Origin: SAR92 clade bacterium
GTDB taxonomy: Bacteria > Pseudomonadota > Gammaproteobacteria > Pseudomonadales > Porticoccaceae
Direction: 5' to 3'
NCBI GenBank assembly: GCA_018607525.1
Contig: JABBBH010000016.1
Span: forward strand, 1-56,735
DNA: 56,735 nucleotides
The stretch's first letter is position 1. The number at the start of each line of letters is the position of its first letter. The position numbers were made by a program, and so were the translations under genes. Below are positions 40,570-50,267 of this stretch, one piece after another. The notes beneath the pieces are model-generated. The model had not been told where the DNA came from. It saw nothing but the letters and a program-made list of their open reading frames with translations, and ran no database searches.

Positions 40570-41784
40570 TTACAACTTACGACCTTTGTTGGCCGCAGTT
40601 CTTAGACGTAAGGCGTTTAGCTTGATAAAGCCTTCAGCATCAGCCTGATTGTAAGCTCCACCATCATCATCAAATGTGGCAATATTGGCATCAAACAGGC
40701 TGTCCTCTGACTTTCTACCAACAACTGATACATTGCCTTTATACAGCTTAACGCGCACATCGCCGTTAACCACTTGCTGACTATGATCAATAGCACTTTG
40801 TAACATTAAGCGCTCTGGTGCCCACCAGTAACCGTTGTAAATTAACTCGGCATACTTTGGCATGAGTTCATCTTTTAAATGAGCAACTTCACGATCTAGA
40901 GTAATTGACTCAATCGCGCGATGAGCTTTCATCATCACCGTACCTGCTGGTGTTTCATAGCAACCACGAGACTTCATACCCACATAACGATTTTCAACAA
41001 TATCCAGTCGACCCACACCATTAGCGCCAGCCACTTCATTTAAATATTCAATAACCGTTGCCGCAGACATTGGCTTGCCATCAATAGCAACAATGTCACC
41101 TTGCTGGTAGCTTAGATCGAGATAAGTTGGCTCATCAGGAGCCTCTTCTGGTGATACCGTCCAGCGCCACATATCATCTTCAGCTTCAGACCATGGGTCT
41201 TCAAGATTGCCACCCTCGTAGGAGATATGTAGCAAATTAGCATCCATTGAAAAAGGTGATTTTTTACCACGCTTCATCTCAACAGGAATACTGTGCTTTT
41301 CACAGTAATCCATTAGCTTGTCTCTTGAGTTCAGATCCCATTCGCGCCATGGCGCAATCACCTGAATGCCTGGCTTTAGTGCATAGGCACCTAATTCAAA
41401 ACGCACCTGATCGTTACCCTTACCGGTAGCGCCATGAGAAATAGCATCAGCATTGGTTTCATTGGCAATTTCAATTAATCGCTTGGCAATCAATGGGCGC
41501 GCAATTGAAGTTCCTAGAAGGTATTCGCCCTCATAGATAGCGTTGGCGCGGAACATCGGGAATACGTAATCTTTAGCATACTCTTCACGCAGGTCGTCAA
41601 TGTAAATTTCTTTTACACCTAGCGCTTGAGCTTTAGCACGAGCAGGCTCAACTTCTTCACCCTGACCAATGTCAGCAGTAAATGTGACGACTTCGCACTG
41701 ATATTCCTCTTGCAACCATTTAACGATAACCGACGTATCTAGACCGCCTGAATAGGCGAGAACTACTTTATTAACCGATGACAC
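40570..41784 (-). CDS. argG: Argininosuccinate synthase
   Basis: Joins citrulline and aspartate with ATP in arginine synthesis. The 404-residue protein starts with the pyrophosphatase loop [15 protein letters not shown]. It has the citrulline- and aspartate-contacting regions [16 protein letters not shown] and [11 protein letters not shown], and ends in a short helix. This is the type 1 form common in Pseudomonas, rather than the longer E. coli enzyme. The gene runs leftward, divergent from pyrC. Confidence 0.98.
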   Translation of the reverse strand: MSSVNKVVLAYSGGLDTSVIVKWLQEEYQCEVVTFTADIGQGEEVEPARAKAQALGVKEIYIDDLREEYAKDYVFPMFRANAIYEGEYLLGTSIARPLIAKRLIEIANETNADAISHGATGKGNDQVRFELGAYALKPGIQVIAPWREWDLNSRDKLMDYCEKHSIPVEMKRGKKSPFSMDANLLHISYEGGNLEDPWSEAEDDMWRWTVSPEEAPDEPTYLDLSYQQGDIVAIDGKPMSAATVIEYLNEVAGANGVGRLDIVENRYVGMKSRGCYETPAGTVMMKAHRAIESITLDREVAHLKDELMPKYAELIYNGYWWAPERLMLQSAIDHSQQVVNGDVRVKLYKGNVSVVGRKSEDSLFDANIATFDDDGGAYNQADAEGFIKLNALRLRTAANKGRKL

Positions 41785-41890
41785 TATTCTGTAACCCTGT
41801 TGTTTGATAATAAGGCGAATTTTACCCTAAATTACGCGCTATGTGTGGTTATTAGTATGAGTTATTAAAAATGCGTATCAGTTACTAATT

Positions 41891-41909
41891 TGGTCTGTTA
41901 TGCAGACCA
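41891..41909. promoter_or_regulatory. Perfect inverted repeat upstream of pyrC
   Basis: TGGTCTG at 41891-41897 is exactly repeated in inverted form as CAGACCA at 41903-41909, with a 5-base spacer, in the 168-base region between divergent argG and pyrC. The half-site spacing suits a dimeric repressor. No regulator can be named. Confidence 0.4.
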
Positions 41910-41952
41910 GGTTTAGGGTAGCATTAGTACTTACAAATAGGACTCAATATCA

Positions 41953-42987
41953 ATGGATCAACTGAACATTATTCTGCCTGATGACTGGCATCTTCATCTA
42001 AGAGATAACGAATCACTTGCCACTACAGTTCCAGCGGCAACACGGGGTTTTGGTCGAGGCATAGTGATGCCTAACCTGAATCCTCCTGTGACCACAGTTG
42101 CCGCCGCTAAAGCCTATTACGATAGAATTATTTCCTATCGACCTGAGGGTTCAGACTGGGAACCTTTGATGGTGCTGTATCTCACAGATAACACCACTAC
42201 CGATGAAATTAGAGCGGCTGCGGAGAGCGGGTTTATTCATGGCTGTAAATACTATCCTGCCGGTGCGACCACTAACTCTGACTCTGGGGTGACTGACTTA
42301 GCTAATATCTATGATGTGTTAGAAACCATGCAAGAAGTGGGTATGACCCTACAGCTTCACGGTGAAGTGACCGACTGTGATATTGATATTTTTGATCGCG
42401 AGGCGGTTTTTATTGAGCGCTATCTAAAACAGATGGTGAAGAGCTTCCCCAATTTAAGAGTGATCTTAGAGCATATTACCACCCAACAGGCCGTGGACTT
42501 TGTGATAGCCGGCAACGAAAATATCGCCGCAACCATTACACCCCAACATTTACTGTATAACCGCAATCATATGTTGGTTGGCGGTATACGCCCTCACCTA
42601 TTCTGCCTGCCTGTTCTTAAACGAGATATCCATCAAAAGGCTCTCATAGAAGCCGCAGTGAGTGGCAACAAAAAATTCTTCTTAGGGACTGATTCAGCGC
42701 CCCACACTAAGGAAAGTAAAGAAAGTTGCTGTGGCTGTGCAGGCTGTTTCAGTCATCCAGCAGCAGTAGAGCTGTATGCCGAGGTCTTTGATCAGGCAGG
42801 CGCCTTAGATAATTTTGAGGCCTTTGCTAGCATTAATGGCGCTGATTTTTATGGACTTCCTTACAATAAAACGAAGATTACTTTAAATAAAGAGTCTTGG
42901 ACAATTCCTGAATCATTGCCATTTGGCGACTCAAAGATTGTTCCACTGGCTGCCGGCAACAACATAAAATGGAAGCTTGAAAACTAA
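41953..42987 (+). CDS. pyrC: Dihydroorotase
   Basis: Zinc amidohydrolase that closes the ring to dihydroorotate in pyrimidine synthesis. The 344-residue protein has the metal-binding [10 protein letters not shown] (HxH) near the start, the carbamylated lysine in [14 protein letters not shown], the later histidines in LQLHGEVTD and LEHITT, and the catalytic aspartate in FLGTDSAPH. This is the class II bacterial enzyme of E. coli type. Its stop shares one base with the rnt start (TAATG). Confidence 0.97.
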   Translation: MDQLNIILPDDWHLHLRDNESLATTVPAATRGFGRGIVMPNLNPPVTTVAAAKAYYDRIISYRPEGSDWEPLMVLYLTDNTTTDEIRAAAESGFIHGCKYYPAGATTNSDSGVTDLANIYDVLETMQEVGMTLQLHGEVTDCDIDIFDREAVFIERYLKQMVKSFPNLRVILEHITTQQAVDFVIAGNENIAATITPQHLLYNRNHMLVGGIRPHLFCLPVLKRDIHQKALIEAAVSGNKKFFLGTDSAPHTKESKESCCGCAGCFSHPAAVELYAEVFDQAGALDNFEAFASINGADFYGLPYNKTKITLNKESWTIPESLPFGDSKIVPLAAGNNIKWKLEN

Positions 42988-43628
42988 TGGAAATGCCAGA
43001 AGAGTTACTTAGGCCGGCACTGATAGCCCAGCGTTTTCGCGGCTTTCTGCCTGTAGTTATTGATGTAGAAACCGGTGGTTTTAATGCTAAAACTGACGCT
43101 ATGTTAGAAATAGCCGCGGTTATCCTCGAGATGGATAGCCAGGGAAACTTACAAATAAAAGACCATTACAGCAAAAATATCGAGCCTTTTCCTGGCGCGG
43201 TTGTTGAGCAGGCTGCACTGGAATTTACCGGAATTGATATTTACGACCCAGAGCGCAATGCTGAAGAAGAAGGCGACGCCTTAAGAGAAATCTTTCAACC
43301 CATTCGCCGCGAAGTTTCTGAAACCAGCTGTACCCGAGCGGTTATGGTGGCACATAATGCGCACTTTGATCTTGGATTTGTCAATGCAGCGGCTGAAAGA
43401 TCGCAGATTAAACGCAATCCATTTCATCCATTCTCCTGTTTTGATACCTCGAGTCTATCTGGTCTAGCCTATGGCCAAACCGTTTTGGCAAAAGCCTGTC
43501 AGGCCGCAAAAATAGACTTTAATAATCAGGATGCTCACAGCGCCCTTTACGACACCACAAAAACTGCTGAACTTTTTTGCAGTATCGTTAATCGCTGGAA
43601 AGAATTAGGCGGCTGGCCTAACAGCTAA
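42987..43628 (+). CDS. rnt: Ribonuclease T
   Basis: DEDD-family 3'-5' exoribonuclease that trims tRNA and other stable RNA ends. The 213 residues show Exo I ([19 protein letters not shown]), Exo II ([14 protein letters not shown]) and Exo III ([14 protein letters not shown]) motifs with the DEDDh acids, and the RNase-T-specific RFRGFLPVV start. Length matches the family. It is coupled to pyrC and converges on rsmI with no gap between stops. Confidence 0.96.
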   Translation: MEMPEELLRPALIAQRFRGFLPVVIDVETGGFNAKTDAMLEIAAVILEMDSQGNLQIKDHYSKNIEPFPGAVVEQAALEFTGIDIYDPERNAEEEGDALREIFQPIRREVSETSCTRAVMVAHNAHFDLGFVNAAAERSQIKRNPFHPFSCFDTSSLSGLAYGQTVLAKACQAAKIDFNNQDAHSALYDTTKTAELFCSIVNRWKELGGWPNS

Positions 43629-44516
43629 TTATTTATCCTGTAACCTAAGGGCTGTCTGATAAATAGCTTTCTTATCTAGACCACATATTTTGGCGGTAAG
43701 AGATGCCGCCTTAGAAGTAGGTAATTCTTTTAACAGTAATTTAAGTACCATTTCTGGGTCCACGGCACTGGTCTCTGCTTTTTCATCAGTCCCTGCAATC
43801 ACTAAAACAATTTCGCCCCGCTGCTGATTGGAATCCTCGGCAATTTGTTGGCGTAATTGGGTTAAATCCCCCTGCAAGAAAGTTTCAAATGCCTTACTAA
43901 TTTCCCGCCCCATAAATGCCTGACGCTGACCACCAAAAACATCGAGTAAATCTTCCACAGTTTCCAGAATACGATGAGGAGCTTCGTAGAATACTAAGGT
44001 ATTGGTTGAGGACTTAAGGGCAGATAAGGCGGTTTTTCTTTGACCACTTTTAACCGGTAAAAAACCCCCAAAATAAAAACTATCTGTAGGCAAGCCGGAT
44101 ACACTTAATGCGGCAATAGCCGCGCAGGCGCCCGGAATGGGTGCCACAGTAATTTCTCGCTTGCGAGCTTCGGCAACAATTCGATAACCTGGATCGGAGA
44201 TTAGTGGTGTACCTGCGTCTGATATAAGCGCAATGTCATCCCCAGCCTGTAAACGCTTGAGTAATTTTTCCATGGTCTTTTTATCACCATGATCATGGTA
44301 GGCTATGCAGGGCTTGTCGATACTAAAATGATTTAATAATTTTTTACTATGGCGTGTATCCTCACAGGCAATTAAACTCGCAGACTGGAGAGTCTGTACT
44401 GCACGAGGTACCATGTCCTGTAGGTTACCTATAGGAGTTGCTACAATACTCAATATACCGGTTCGATTAGAGTTCATGAAAATATATACTTCGCCATTAT
44501 TGATAGTTGTGAGCAT
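43629..44516 (-). CDS. rsmI: 16S rRNA (cytidine-1402-2'-O)-methyltransferase RsmI
   Basis: Tetrapyrrole-methylase-fold enzyme that methylates C1402 in the ribosomal decoding site. The protein has LSIVATPIGNLQDMVPRA, the SAM-binding ALISDAGTPLISDPGYR and the later GFLPVKSGQR and FYEAPHRI motifs. Two starts are possible. The ATG at 44516 (295 aa) has AAAGG five bases upstream but overlaps the divergent lpoA by 41 bases. The ATG at 44477 (282 aa) is nearer the family length but has no clear ribosome site and shares bases with the lpoA start. I report the first without certainty. Confidence 0.93.
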   Translation of the reverse strand: MLTTINNGEVYIFMNSNRTGILSIVATPIGNLQDMVPRAVQTLQSASLIACEDTRHSKKLLNHFSIDKPCIAYHDHGDKKTMEKLLKRLQAGDDIALISDAGTPLISDPGYRIVAEARKREITVAPIPGACAAIAALSVSGLPTDSFYFGGFLPVKSGQRKTALSALKSSTNTLVFYEAPHRILETVEDLLDVFGGQRQAFMGREISKAFETFLQGDLTQLRQQIAEDSNQQRGEIVLVIAGTDEKAETSAVDPEMVLKLLLKELPTSKAASLTAKICGLDKKAIYQTALRLQDK

Positions 44517-46305
44517 CTTAGCCTTTATTGGGGGCTGTGCGCCAACTTCAACGCTACAAAATAAGCCTCAATCTGCAGATGAATATCTGAGCAGCACCCC
44601 TGCTCTGCCTATTCCGCAGGTCTCGACCTCAGTTGAGATTGACCAGATACCTGATTCAGATAAATTATTACAGGCTGAAGAACTGGCAGCAGCGGACAAA
44701 ACTGAAGAAAGTAACGCATTGATCCTAAGTATTAATCCCGATAACCTGGATAATCGCAGCTTTGTTCGCCACAGCCTACTAAGTGCAAATATTTATATCG
44801 CGAACAATCAACTTGAGTTCGCCTCACAGGTATTACAAACAACGCGCTTTAACGCTTTGACTGGTCGTCAAAAATCTGAATTGCGCATTGAAATAATTCA
44901 ACTCCAAGCTGATATTGCTATTGCCCTAGGCAATTACCCACTGGGGTTAGAAAAACTCATTAAGTTGAGTCGATTAGCTAAGCGTAAAAGTGACATCAGG
45001 GCTATTCATGATCAAATTTGGACTATTCTTTACCTAGTACCCTATGAAGTACTTTCTGAAAAAAATAAAAAGAATTATCAGCATAGAGGCTGGCTAAAAC
45101 TTGCTGCCTCAAGCCGAGAATATCAACTACATCCCAATGAGCAGGCTAAGATATTTAGCGCTTGGCGTCGCAACTGGAAAAACCACCCAGCAGCAAAAAA
45201 TCCTCCCAGTTATTTTGGCGGTAGTTCGTTCTGGAACAGTAATCCCGACAGCATTGGCCTTCTTGTTCCCCTGCAAGAGAACTATTTAACACCCAGTAAA
45301 ACACTGATAGACGGTTTTATGGACGCCTATTACAGCGCTATGAACCTGCCAACTAAGAAATCTAAAAAACTCCCTGAGATACGAATTTATGACAGCTCCT
45401 CTGGAGAAATCGCTGCTGTCTACAATCAGGCGGTCAAAGACGGGATGGACCTTATTATTGGGCCCATGCGTCAATCCGAGGTTGAAGCTCTGGGTAAGTT
45501 AGACGATCTTCCCGTGCCAACCATTAGCTTAAATCGTCTAGATAGCTCATCCGCCGCGTCCACGGATAACCTCTACCAATTTGGTCTTTCCACGGAAGAT
45601 GAATTAACACAGATTGCGAATAGAGCATGGCAGCGCGGCCGCAGAAATATATTAATGATTTCACCAGATAACAGCTGGGGCAGAAAATCTGCAGACTTTA
45701 TGCGTCAGCATTGGGTTACCAAAGGCGGAAGCATGGTGGAAGATGTTCGTTATCCCATATCAGTCAATGATTTTACTAAATTTCTTAAACAACCCCTGCA
45801 AATAGATTTAAGTGAAAAGCGCGGACTCAGTATCAAGCGCTTTATCAATAGTCGCGTAAAATATAGTGCCCGCCGCCGCCAGGATATTGATGTAGTGGTT
45901 ATGCTTGGCTACCCCAACAAAGCAAGACAGATTAAACCTGCGCTCGATTTTTTGTATGCTTCAGATATTCCTGTCATGGCAACCTCACATATTTTTAGTG
46001 GTTTAGAACAAACAGGCCTGGATCGAGACCTCAGTCAGGTTGAATTTACATCTATGCCCTGGACTCTTAAAGGGCAACTAGCCAAAGAACTTCAACCTGA
46101 CAAGCAACTTCATACCGCCTATAGGCATCTCTATGCCTTGGGGCATGATAGTTTTCTAATTGCAAGAAACCTCAGTAACCTTGAAAAAAGTGAACCTTTT
46201 CCTCTCTTTGGCGCTACTGGTCTTCTATCATTACAGGATGGAACCATCGTGCGCGAACAAAAATGGGCCAAATTTAAACGCGGGGCTGCTATAGAATCCT
46301 TCTAA
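44476..46305 (+). CDS. lpoA: Penicillin-binding protein activator LpoA
   Basis: Outer-membrane lipoprotein that activates the peptidoglycan synthase PBP1A. From the ATG at 44476 the 609-residue precursor has a signal peptide with the lipidated cysteine at 21 (FIGGCAPT). An N-terminal TPR-like helical domain follows, then a periplasmic-binding-protein-like C-terminal domain (SIGLLVPLQENYLTPSKTL, DLIIGPMRQSEVEAL, VVMLGYPNKARQIKPAL). It is slightly shorter than the E. coli protein. The frame open further upstream lacks a signal peptide at its start and is rejected. It heads the lpoA-yraN-diaA-dolP run. Confidence 0.93.
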   Translation: MKIYTSPLLIVVSILAFIGGCAPTSTLQNKPQSADEYLSSTPALPIPQVSTSVEIDQIPDSDKLLQAEELAAADKTEESNALILSINPDNLDNRSFVRHSLLSANIYIANNQLEFASQVLQTTRFNALTGRQKSELRIEIIQLQADIAIALGNYPLGLEKLIKLSRLAKRKSDIRAIHDQIWTILYLVPYEVLSEKNKKNYQHRGWLKLAASSREYQLHPNEQAKIFSAWRRNWKNHPAAKNPPSYFGGSSFWNSNPDSIGLLVPLQENYLTPSKTLIDGFMDAYYSAMNLPTKKSKKLPEIRIYDSSSGEIAAVYNQAVKDGMDLIIGPMRQSEVEALGKLDDLPVPTISLNRLDSSSAASTDNLYQFGLSTEDELTQIANRAWQRGRRNILMISPDNSWGRKSADFMRQHWVTKGGSMVEDVRYPISVNDFTKFLKQPLQIDLSEKRGLSIKRFINSRVKYSARRRQDIDVVVMLGYPNKARQIKPALDFLYASDIPVMATSHIFSGLEQTGLDRDLSQVEFTSMPWTLKGQLAKELQPDKQLHTAYRHLYALGHDSFLIARNLSNLEKSEPFPLFGATGLLSLQDGTIVREQKWAKFKRGAAIESF

Positions 46306-46346
46306 AGATGCCCGCTGAACACTCTATTCCCAAGGAGGGGCGAGCC

Positions 46347-46751
46347 ATGGAGCACAACCAGCATAAACAGCAATCTGTGCTATTCCAAACATCAAAACAA
46401 AAAGGGAACTGGGCAGAAAAAATTGCCTGTCAGTGGTTAGTTAAGCAGGGCTTAACACTTAAGCAGAAAAATTTTTATACCAGGTATGGCGAAATTGATC
46501 TCATAATGAGCGACTCATCACAGCTTATATTTTTAGAGGTTAAGTATAGAAAAAATAATTATTTTGGCAGTGCGGAAGCCTCTATCACCGCACAAAAATG
46601 TCGTCGATTAACTGCAGCAGTAGAAACCTATCTGTTAATTAATAATTATGGCAATAATCAGCCGCTAAGATTCGATGCTATCACTGTGGTTCCCGCACAA
46701 GATCCGTATTTAGACTGTACTATCAACTGGATTAAGAATATCCTAACCTAA
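46347..46751 (+). CDS. yraN: YraN family endonuclease-fold protein (UPF0102)
   Basis: Small protein with a restriction-endonuclease-like fold and no firmly known role. The 134 residues from 46347 carry the family core GNWAEKIACQWLVKQG, NFYTRYGEIDLIMSD and FLEVKYRKN, with the metal-binding Asp/Glu-x-Lys arrangement. The start is set by a full AAGGAGG eight bases upstream; the ATG at 46308 lacks one. It lies between lpoA and diaA as in E. coli. Confidence 0.94.
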   Translation: MEHNQHKQQSVLFQTSKQKGNWAEKIACQWLVKQGLTLKQKNFYTRYGEIDLIMSDSSQLIFLEVKYRKNNYFGSAEASITAQKCRRLTAAVETYLLINNYGNNQPLRFDAITVVPAQDPYLDCTINWIKNILT

Positions 46752-46759
46752 ATTTGAAC

Positions 46760-47338
46760 ATGGAAAGTCGTCCGATGGATCAAGTAGTTTTCCAACATTT
46801 ACAGAATCATATTGAAGCGACCATGACAATGGGTGAAAATTGTGCCCCAAAGATAGCCGAGGCTGCAGAAAATATCACTCAAGCTTTACTGGCAGGACAT
46901 AAGATTTATAGTTGTGGTACAGGTGAAAAAGCACCAGTATCACAGCTATTGGTTCAATATTTAACTGCGGGTTTTGAAATTGAGCGACCAGGATTTCCAG
47001 CAATAGATTTATTGAGCCTTATCAATGGAACTAATCATACTGACGGCTTATCTAATGCATTACATATTCATGGTAACAACTCAGATGTATTGGTGGTTTT
47101 TAGTGCGCAAGATAATTATGATGCATTAGTAAAAACCGTTGAAACTGCGGTGGAAAAAGGCATGATGGTGGTTAGTATTGCAGCATCGATAGAGTCCTTG
47201 CTAATGCCTGCGACAGGGTCGAATCATATTGAAATAAACTGTGGAGAGTCTTCATCTAAAGCTTCTGCAGCTATGAACTTTTTAATTATTCAATGTCTGT
47301 GCACATTGATAGATAGCAAAATTTTTGGAGAAAATTAA
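46760..47338 (+). CDS. diaA: SIS-domain protein, DiaA-like
   Basis: Sugar-isomerase-fold protein in the position of DiaA, which in E. coli binds DnaA and promotes timely initiation. The 192 residues resemble DiaA/GmhA at the edges (GHKIYSCGTG, LVVFSAQDNYDALVKTVETA, LIIQCLCTLIDSKIFG). The segment normally reading like CGNGGSAADAQHFA is here CGTGEKAPVSQLLVQYL, so the phosphosugar-binding loop differs. The ATG at 46760 is chosen over a TTG six bases earlier. It directly abuts dolP. The name rests on position and overall fold, less on detailed sequence. Confidence 0.82.
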   Translation: MESRPMDQVVFQHLQNHIEATMTMGENCAPKIAEAAENITQALLAGHKIYSCGTGEKAPVSQLLVQYLTAGFEIERPGFPAIDLLSLINGTNHTDGLSNALHIHGNNSDVLVVFSAQDNYDALVKTVETAVEKGMMVVSIAASIESLLMPATGSNHIEINCGESSSKASAAMNFLIIQCLCTLIDSKIFGEN

Positions 47339-47905
47339 ATGCGAAATTATTTACTGTTGGCGCTTTGTGTAGTCTTTCTAAATGGATGCACGACCTTGAT
47401 TGACTCAATGACCTCTGAACCTTTTGAGCCAGACCCCACCAAAACTGGCGTTCTAGCTAGCTTAAATGATGTAAAAATGAGCACATTCATTGGCGTTAAT
47501 ATTAAAAAAGCCGCCGAAGGATTAGACGACTCGCATATTAATGTGACGACGATTAATTCAGTGGTACTTTTGGCGGGAGAAGTGCCAAGTAATGAGCTCA
47601 AATTACTTGCGGGTAATGTTGCCCGTGCCTACACAGGTGTTCGAAAAGTGCACAATGAACTTCAGGTGAGGGGCAATACTACTTTAGTGTCTCGCACCAA
47701 TGATTCTATTATCGCCGCACAGATTAAAACGAAATTAGTGTTTGAGAAACAGGTGGATTCCTCACAAATTAATGTTATCGCTGAAGATGGTATTGTTTTT
47801 CTGATGGGTTTAACCACAAAGGCTAATGGCAATTTAGCTGCTGATATTGCCAGTGGAAACAGTGGCGTCAGAAAGGTAGTTAAAGTATTTGAGTACGTAG
47901 ACTAG
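47339..47905 (+). CDS. dolP: BON-domain outer membrane lipoprotein DolP (YraP)
   Basis: Outer-membrane lipoprotein with two BON domains that in E. coli binds anionic lipid at division sites and supports envelope integrity and BAM function. The 188 residues have a signal peptide with LNGC lipobox (Cys17), then BON domain 1 (INVTTINSVVLLAGEVPSNE) and BON domain 2 (INVIAEDGIVFLMGLTTKANG). The start codon follows the diaA stop without a gap. Order and length agree with E. coli. Confidence 0.94.
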   Translation: MRNYLLLALCVVFLNGCTTLIDSMTSEPFEPDPTKTGVLASLNDVKMSTFIGVNIKKAAEGLDDSHINVTTINSVVLLAGEVPSNELKLLAGNVARAYTGVRKVHNELQVRGNTTLVSRTNDSIIAAQIKTKLVFEKQVDSSQINVIAEDGIVFLMGLTTKANGNLAADIASGNSGVRKVVKVFEYVD

Positions 47906-47910
47906 TCTAC
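47897..47910. repeat. 14-bp perfect palindrome at the dolP/thiolase junction
   Basis: GTAGACTAGTCTAC reads the same on both strands, spans the dolP stop codon, and ends against the thiolase stop. It could fold as a 5-bp stem with a CTAG loop and act as a weak shared transcription end, or be chance. Confidence 0.35.
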
Positions 47911-49089
47911 TTAAACCAGCTCAAGGGCCACCGCGGTGGCCTCTCCCCCGCCAATACACAGACTGGCTATGCCTTTTGTACCGCCAGTTTGCTGTAAGGC
48001 ATGTATTAATGAGACCATGATTCTAGCGCCACTTGCGCCTATTGGATGCCCTAGCGCACAGGCACCGCCGTGGATATTAAGCTGTTTATGACTAATACCT
48101 AAGTCCTGCATTGCAGCTAATGCTACAACAGCAAAGGCCTCATTGATTTCCCATAGATCAACATCTGACTGAGTCCAACCAACCTGCTTAAGGGTTTTTT
48201 CAATCGCCGCTACAGGGGCGGTGGTAAACCACTCGGGCTCATGAGCCGCTTGCTGATAACCGTGAATTAACGCAATAGGCTTTATACCCTGCGCCTCGGC
48301 CTCACTGGGTAGCATCAGTGCCAGTGCTGCCGCTCCATCTGAAATTGAGCTAGCATTAGCCGCAGTGACCGTTCCGTTTTCCTTAAATGCTGGACGCAAC
48401 TTGGGAATTTTTTCTGGCTTGGCATTAAAAGGCTGCTGATCCTGATCTACAATCTCATTGCCCTTGGAATTTTCAATAGTCACAGGTTCAATTTCAGAAT
48501 CAAACCTACCCATTTGTATGGCCGACTGTGCACGCTGTAAAGAGGCTAATGCAAAGGCGTCCTGAGCTTCGCGTGTAAAACCATATTTGTTAGCACATAG
48601 TTCTGCATACTGCCCCATCGCAATCCCTTGAAATGGGTCTTGCAAACCATCTACATGCATATGATCAAGCACCTGTTGATCGCCATAACGATACCCCTGA
48701 CGCGCCAGAGGAAGCAGATGGGGTGCTCTGCTCATATTCTCCATGCCACCGGCAATAATCGTTTTAGACTGCCCTGAATAAAGCGCATTACAGGCCATCA
48801 TTACCGCACTCATGCCTGAACCACAGACTTTATTAATGGTGGTACAGGCGGTTGCCTTATCAAGACCTGCATAAAGGGCTGCCTGACGCGCGGGCGCCTG
48901 ACCTACTCCAGCACTGAGTACACAGCCCATGATAATTTCATCAATTTGATTAATTTTGAGACCGGCGGATTCTCTGGCTGCATTAATGGCTATAGCGCCT
49001 AGATTGGGGGCTGGAATTGAAACAAGGCTACCTAATAAACCACCAATAGGCGTGCGCTTAGCAGAAATAATAGCAATGGGCTCTGGCAT
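47911..49089 (-). CDS. Acetyl-CoA C-acyltransferase (thiolase)
   Basis: Thiolase of 392 residues that condenses or cleaves acyl-CoA. It has the nucleophile Cys89 in INKVCGSGMSAVM, the NEAFAVVALAA motif, GGACALGHPIGASG with the catalytic histidine, and the second cysteine in SLCIGGGEATAVALE. The pattern and tetramer-type loop favour a biosynthetic acetyl-CoA acetyltransferase (AtoB/PhaA-like) over the beta-oxidation FadA type, but substrate length cannot be proved from sequence. No beta-oxidation or polyhydroxyalkanoate genes are adjacent. It is inserted between dolP and sspB. Confidence 0.94.
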   Translation of the reverse strand: MPEPIAIISAKRTPIGGLLGSLVSIPAPNLGAIAINAARESAGLKINQIDEIIMGCVLSAGVGQAPARQAALYAGLDKATACTTINKVCGSGMSAVMMACNALYSGQSKTIIAGGMENMSRAPHLLPLARQGYRYGDQQVLDHMHVDGLQDPFQGIAMGQYAELCANKYGFTREAQDAFALASLQRAQSAIQMGRFDSEIEPVTIENSKGNEIVDQDQQPFNAKPEKIPKLRPAFKENGTVTAANASSISDGAAALALMLPSEAEAQGIKPIALIHGYQQAAHEPEWFTTAPVAAIEKTLKQVGWTQSDVDLWEINEAFAVVALAAMQDLGISHKQLNIHGGACALGHPIGASGARIMVSLIHALQQTGGTKGIASLCIGGGEATAVALELV

Positions 49090-49119
49090 AGGTTTCCCCT
49101 TTAGCCGTCGCTTAAAAGT

Positions 49120-49554
49120 TTATTTAACCACGCGTAAGGAAGGCTTAGTTTTTGGTTTTGATTTGGACGACTGACTCGTCTTTTTATTGGATGGTACCAC
49201 AGTTGGCCCTTTTATCGGTGGAGGATCATTTTGCGGATCTTCCTCAGGATCAAACATCATACCCTGACCATTTTCGTGAGCATAGACCCCCATCACCGAG
49301 CCAACAGGCACAACGATATCAATGGGAATGCCACCAAATCGGGTAGTAAAGGTGACTAATTGCTCAGTTAGAAAAAAGTCGCTAACTGCACGGGGTGCCA
49401 CATTGAGAACAATTTGCCCATCATTGACAAAGTCCTGCGGGACCTCGACGCCGGGAAAATGAGCATCAACAGCAATATAGGGTGTGCAATCAGAGTCTAC
49501 TATCCACTCATAAAAGGCTTTGAGTAGATAGTATCGATTCGACTTCATTGTCAT
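49120..49554 (-). CDS. sspB: ClpXP adaptor SspB
   Basis: Adaptor that delivers ssrA-tagged peptides to the ClpXP protease. The 144-residue protein has the substrate-binding fold (NRYYLLKAFYEWIVDSDC, HFPGVEVPQDFVNDGQIVLN, FTTRFGGIPIDIVVPVGSV), then an acidic and Lys/Ser-rich flexible linker, and a C-terminal ClpX-binding tail (KPSLRVVK). It lies nine bases after sspA. The tail matches the usual short LRVVK-type ending. Confidence 0.96.
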   Translation of the reverse strand: MTMKSNRYYLLKAFYEWIVDSDCTPYIAVDAHFPGVEVPQDFVNDGQIVLNVAPRAVSDFFLTEQLVTFTTRFGGIPIDIVVPVGSVMGVYAHENGQGMMFDPEEDPQNDPPPIKGPTVVPSNKKTSQSSKSKPKTKPSLRVVK

Positions 49555-49563
49555 AGCAATATA

Positions 49564-50184
49564 TTAAGCGCGGATCTCACGCTCAAGATCAGTCAGGCTT
49601 TCTTGAAATGAAGGGCGTTCAAAGATGCGTTCAATATAATCCATTAATGGCTTTGTTTGACGCGTATTAGGAAGCTCGATGCCTAGCTGAGGTAAACGCC
49701 ATAGCATTGGCGCTAGACAGCAATCAACCAGTGTGAAGTCTTCACTCATAAAATAAGGCATCTCAACAAAGATATCAGAGACTGCAATTAATGATTCTTT
49801 GAATTCTTTTCTCTTTGCTTCAGATTTCTTAGAATCAGGATCGGCAATAATCGCATCCACTAGAGTGCACCAATCATTTTCAATACGGTGAATCCAAAGG
49901 CGGCTCTGCGCTCTCGCTACCGGATAAACAGGCAATAAAGGTGGATGAGGGAAGCGCTCGTCTAAGTATTCCATAACGACTTTTGACTCATAGAGTGCCA
50001 AGTCACGATCAACTAACGTGGGCAAGGTACCATAAGGATTGGCTTCAAGAATTTCCTGAGTGACATTGTTGGGATCAATATCTTCAATTTCAACTGTTAC
50101 TCCTTTTTCAGCAAGTACAATACGTACTCTATGGCTGTATTGAGAAAAGGGATCTGAAAATAAGGTCATGGATGATCGTCGCAA
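49564..50184 (-). CDS. sspA: Stringent starvation protein A
   Basis: Glutathione-S-transferase-fold protein that binds RNA polymerase and alters transcription in stationary phase. The 206 residues show [20 protein letters not shown] and [19 protein letters not shown] of the N-terminal thioredoxin-like part, and the helical C-terminal half. The start is a TTG with GAGAGG five bases upstream; the extra residues (RRSS before MTLF) resemble the E. coli N-terminus, which supports it over the ATG at 50169. The pair sspA-sspB follows the bc1 genes, as in Pseudomonas. Confidence 0.96.
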   Translation of the reverse strand: MRRSSMTLFSDPFSQYSHRVRIVLAEKGVTVEIEDIDPNNVTQEILEANPYGTLPTLVDRDLALYESKVVMEYLDERFPHPPLLPVYPVARAQSRLWIHRIENDWCTLVDAIIADPDSKKSEAKRKEFKESLIAVSDIFVEMPYFMSEDFTLVDCCLAPMLWRLPQLGIELPNTRQTKPLMDYIERIFERPSFQESLTDLEREIRA

Positions 50185-50267
50185 AATTGCCTCTCATTTA
50201 TTTCATTAACGTTAAACGTCTATTTATAGTAAGTGATTTCCGCCGACTATGGGAGAAAATCCACTAA

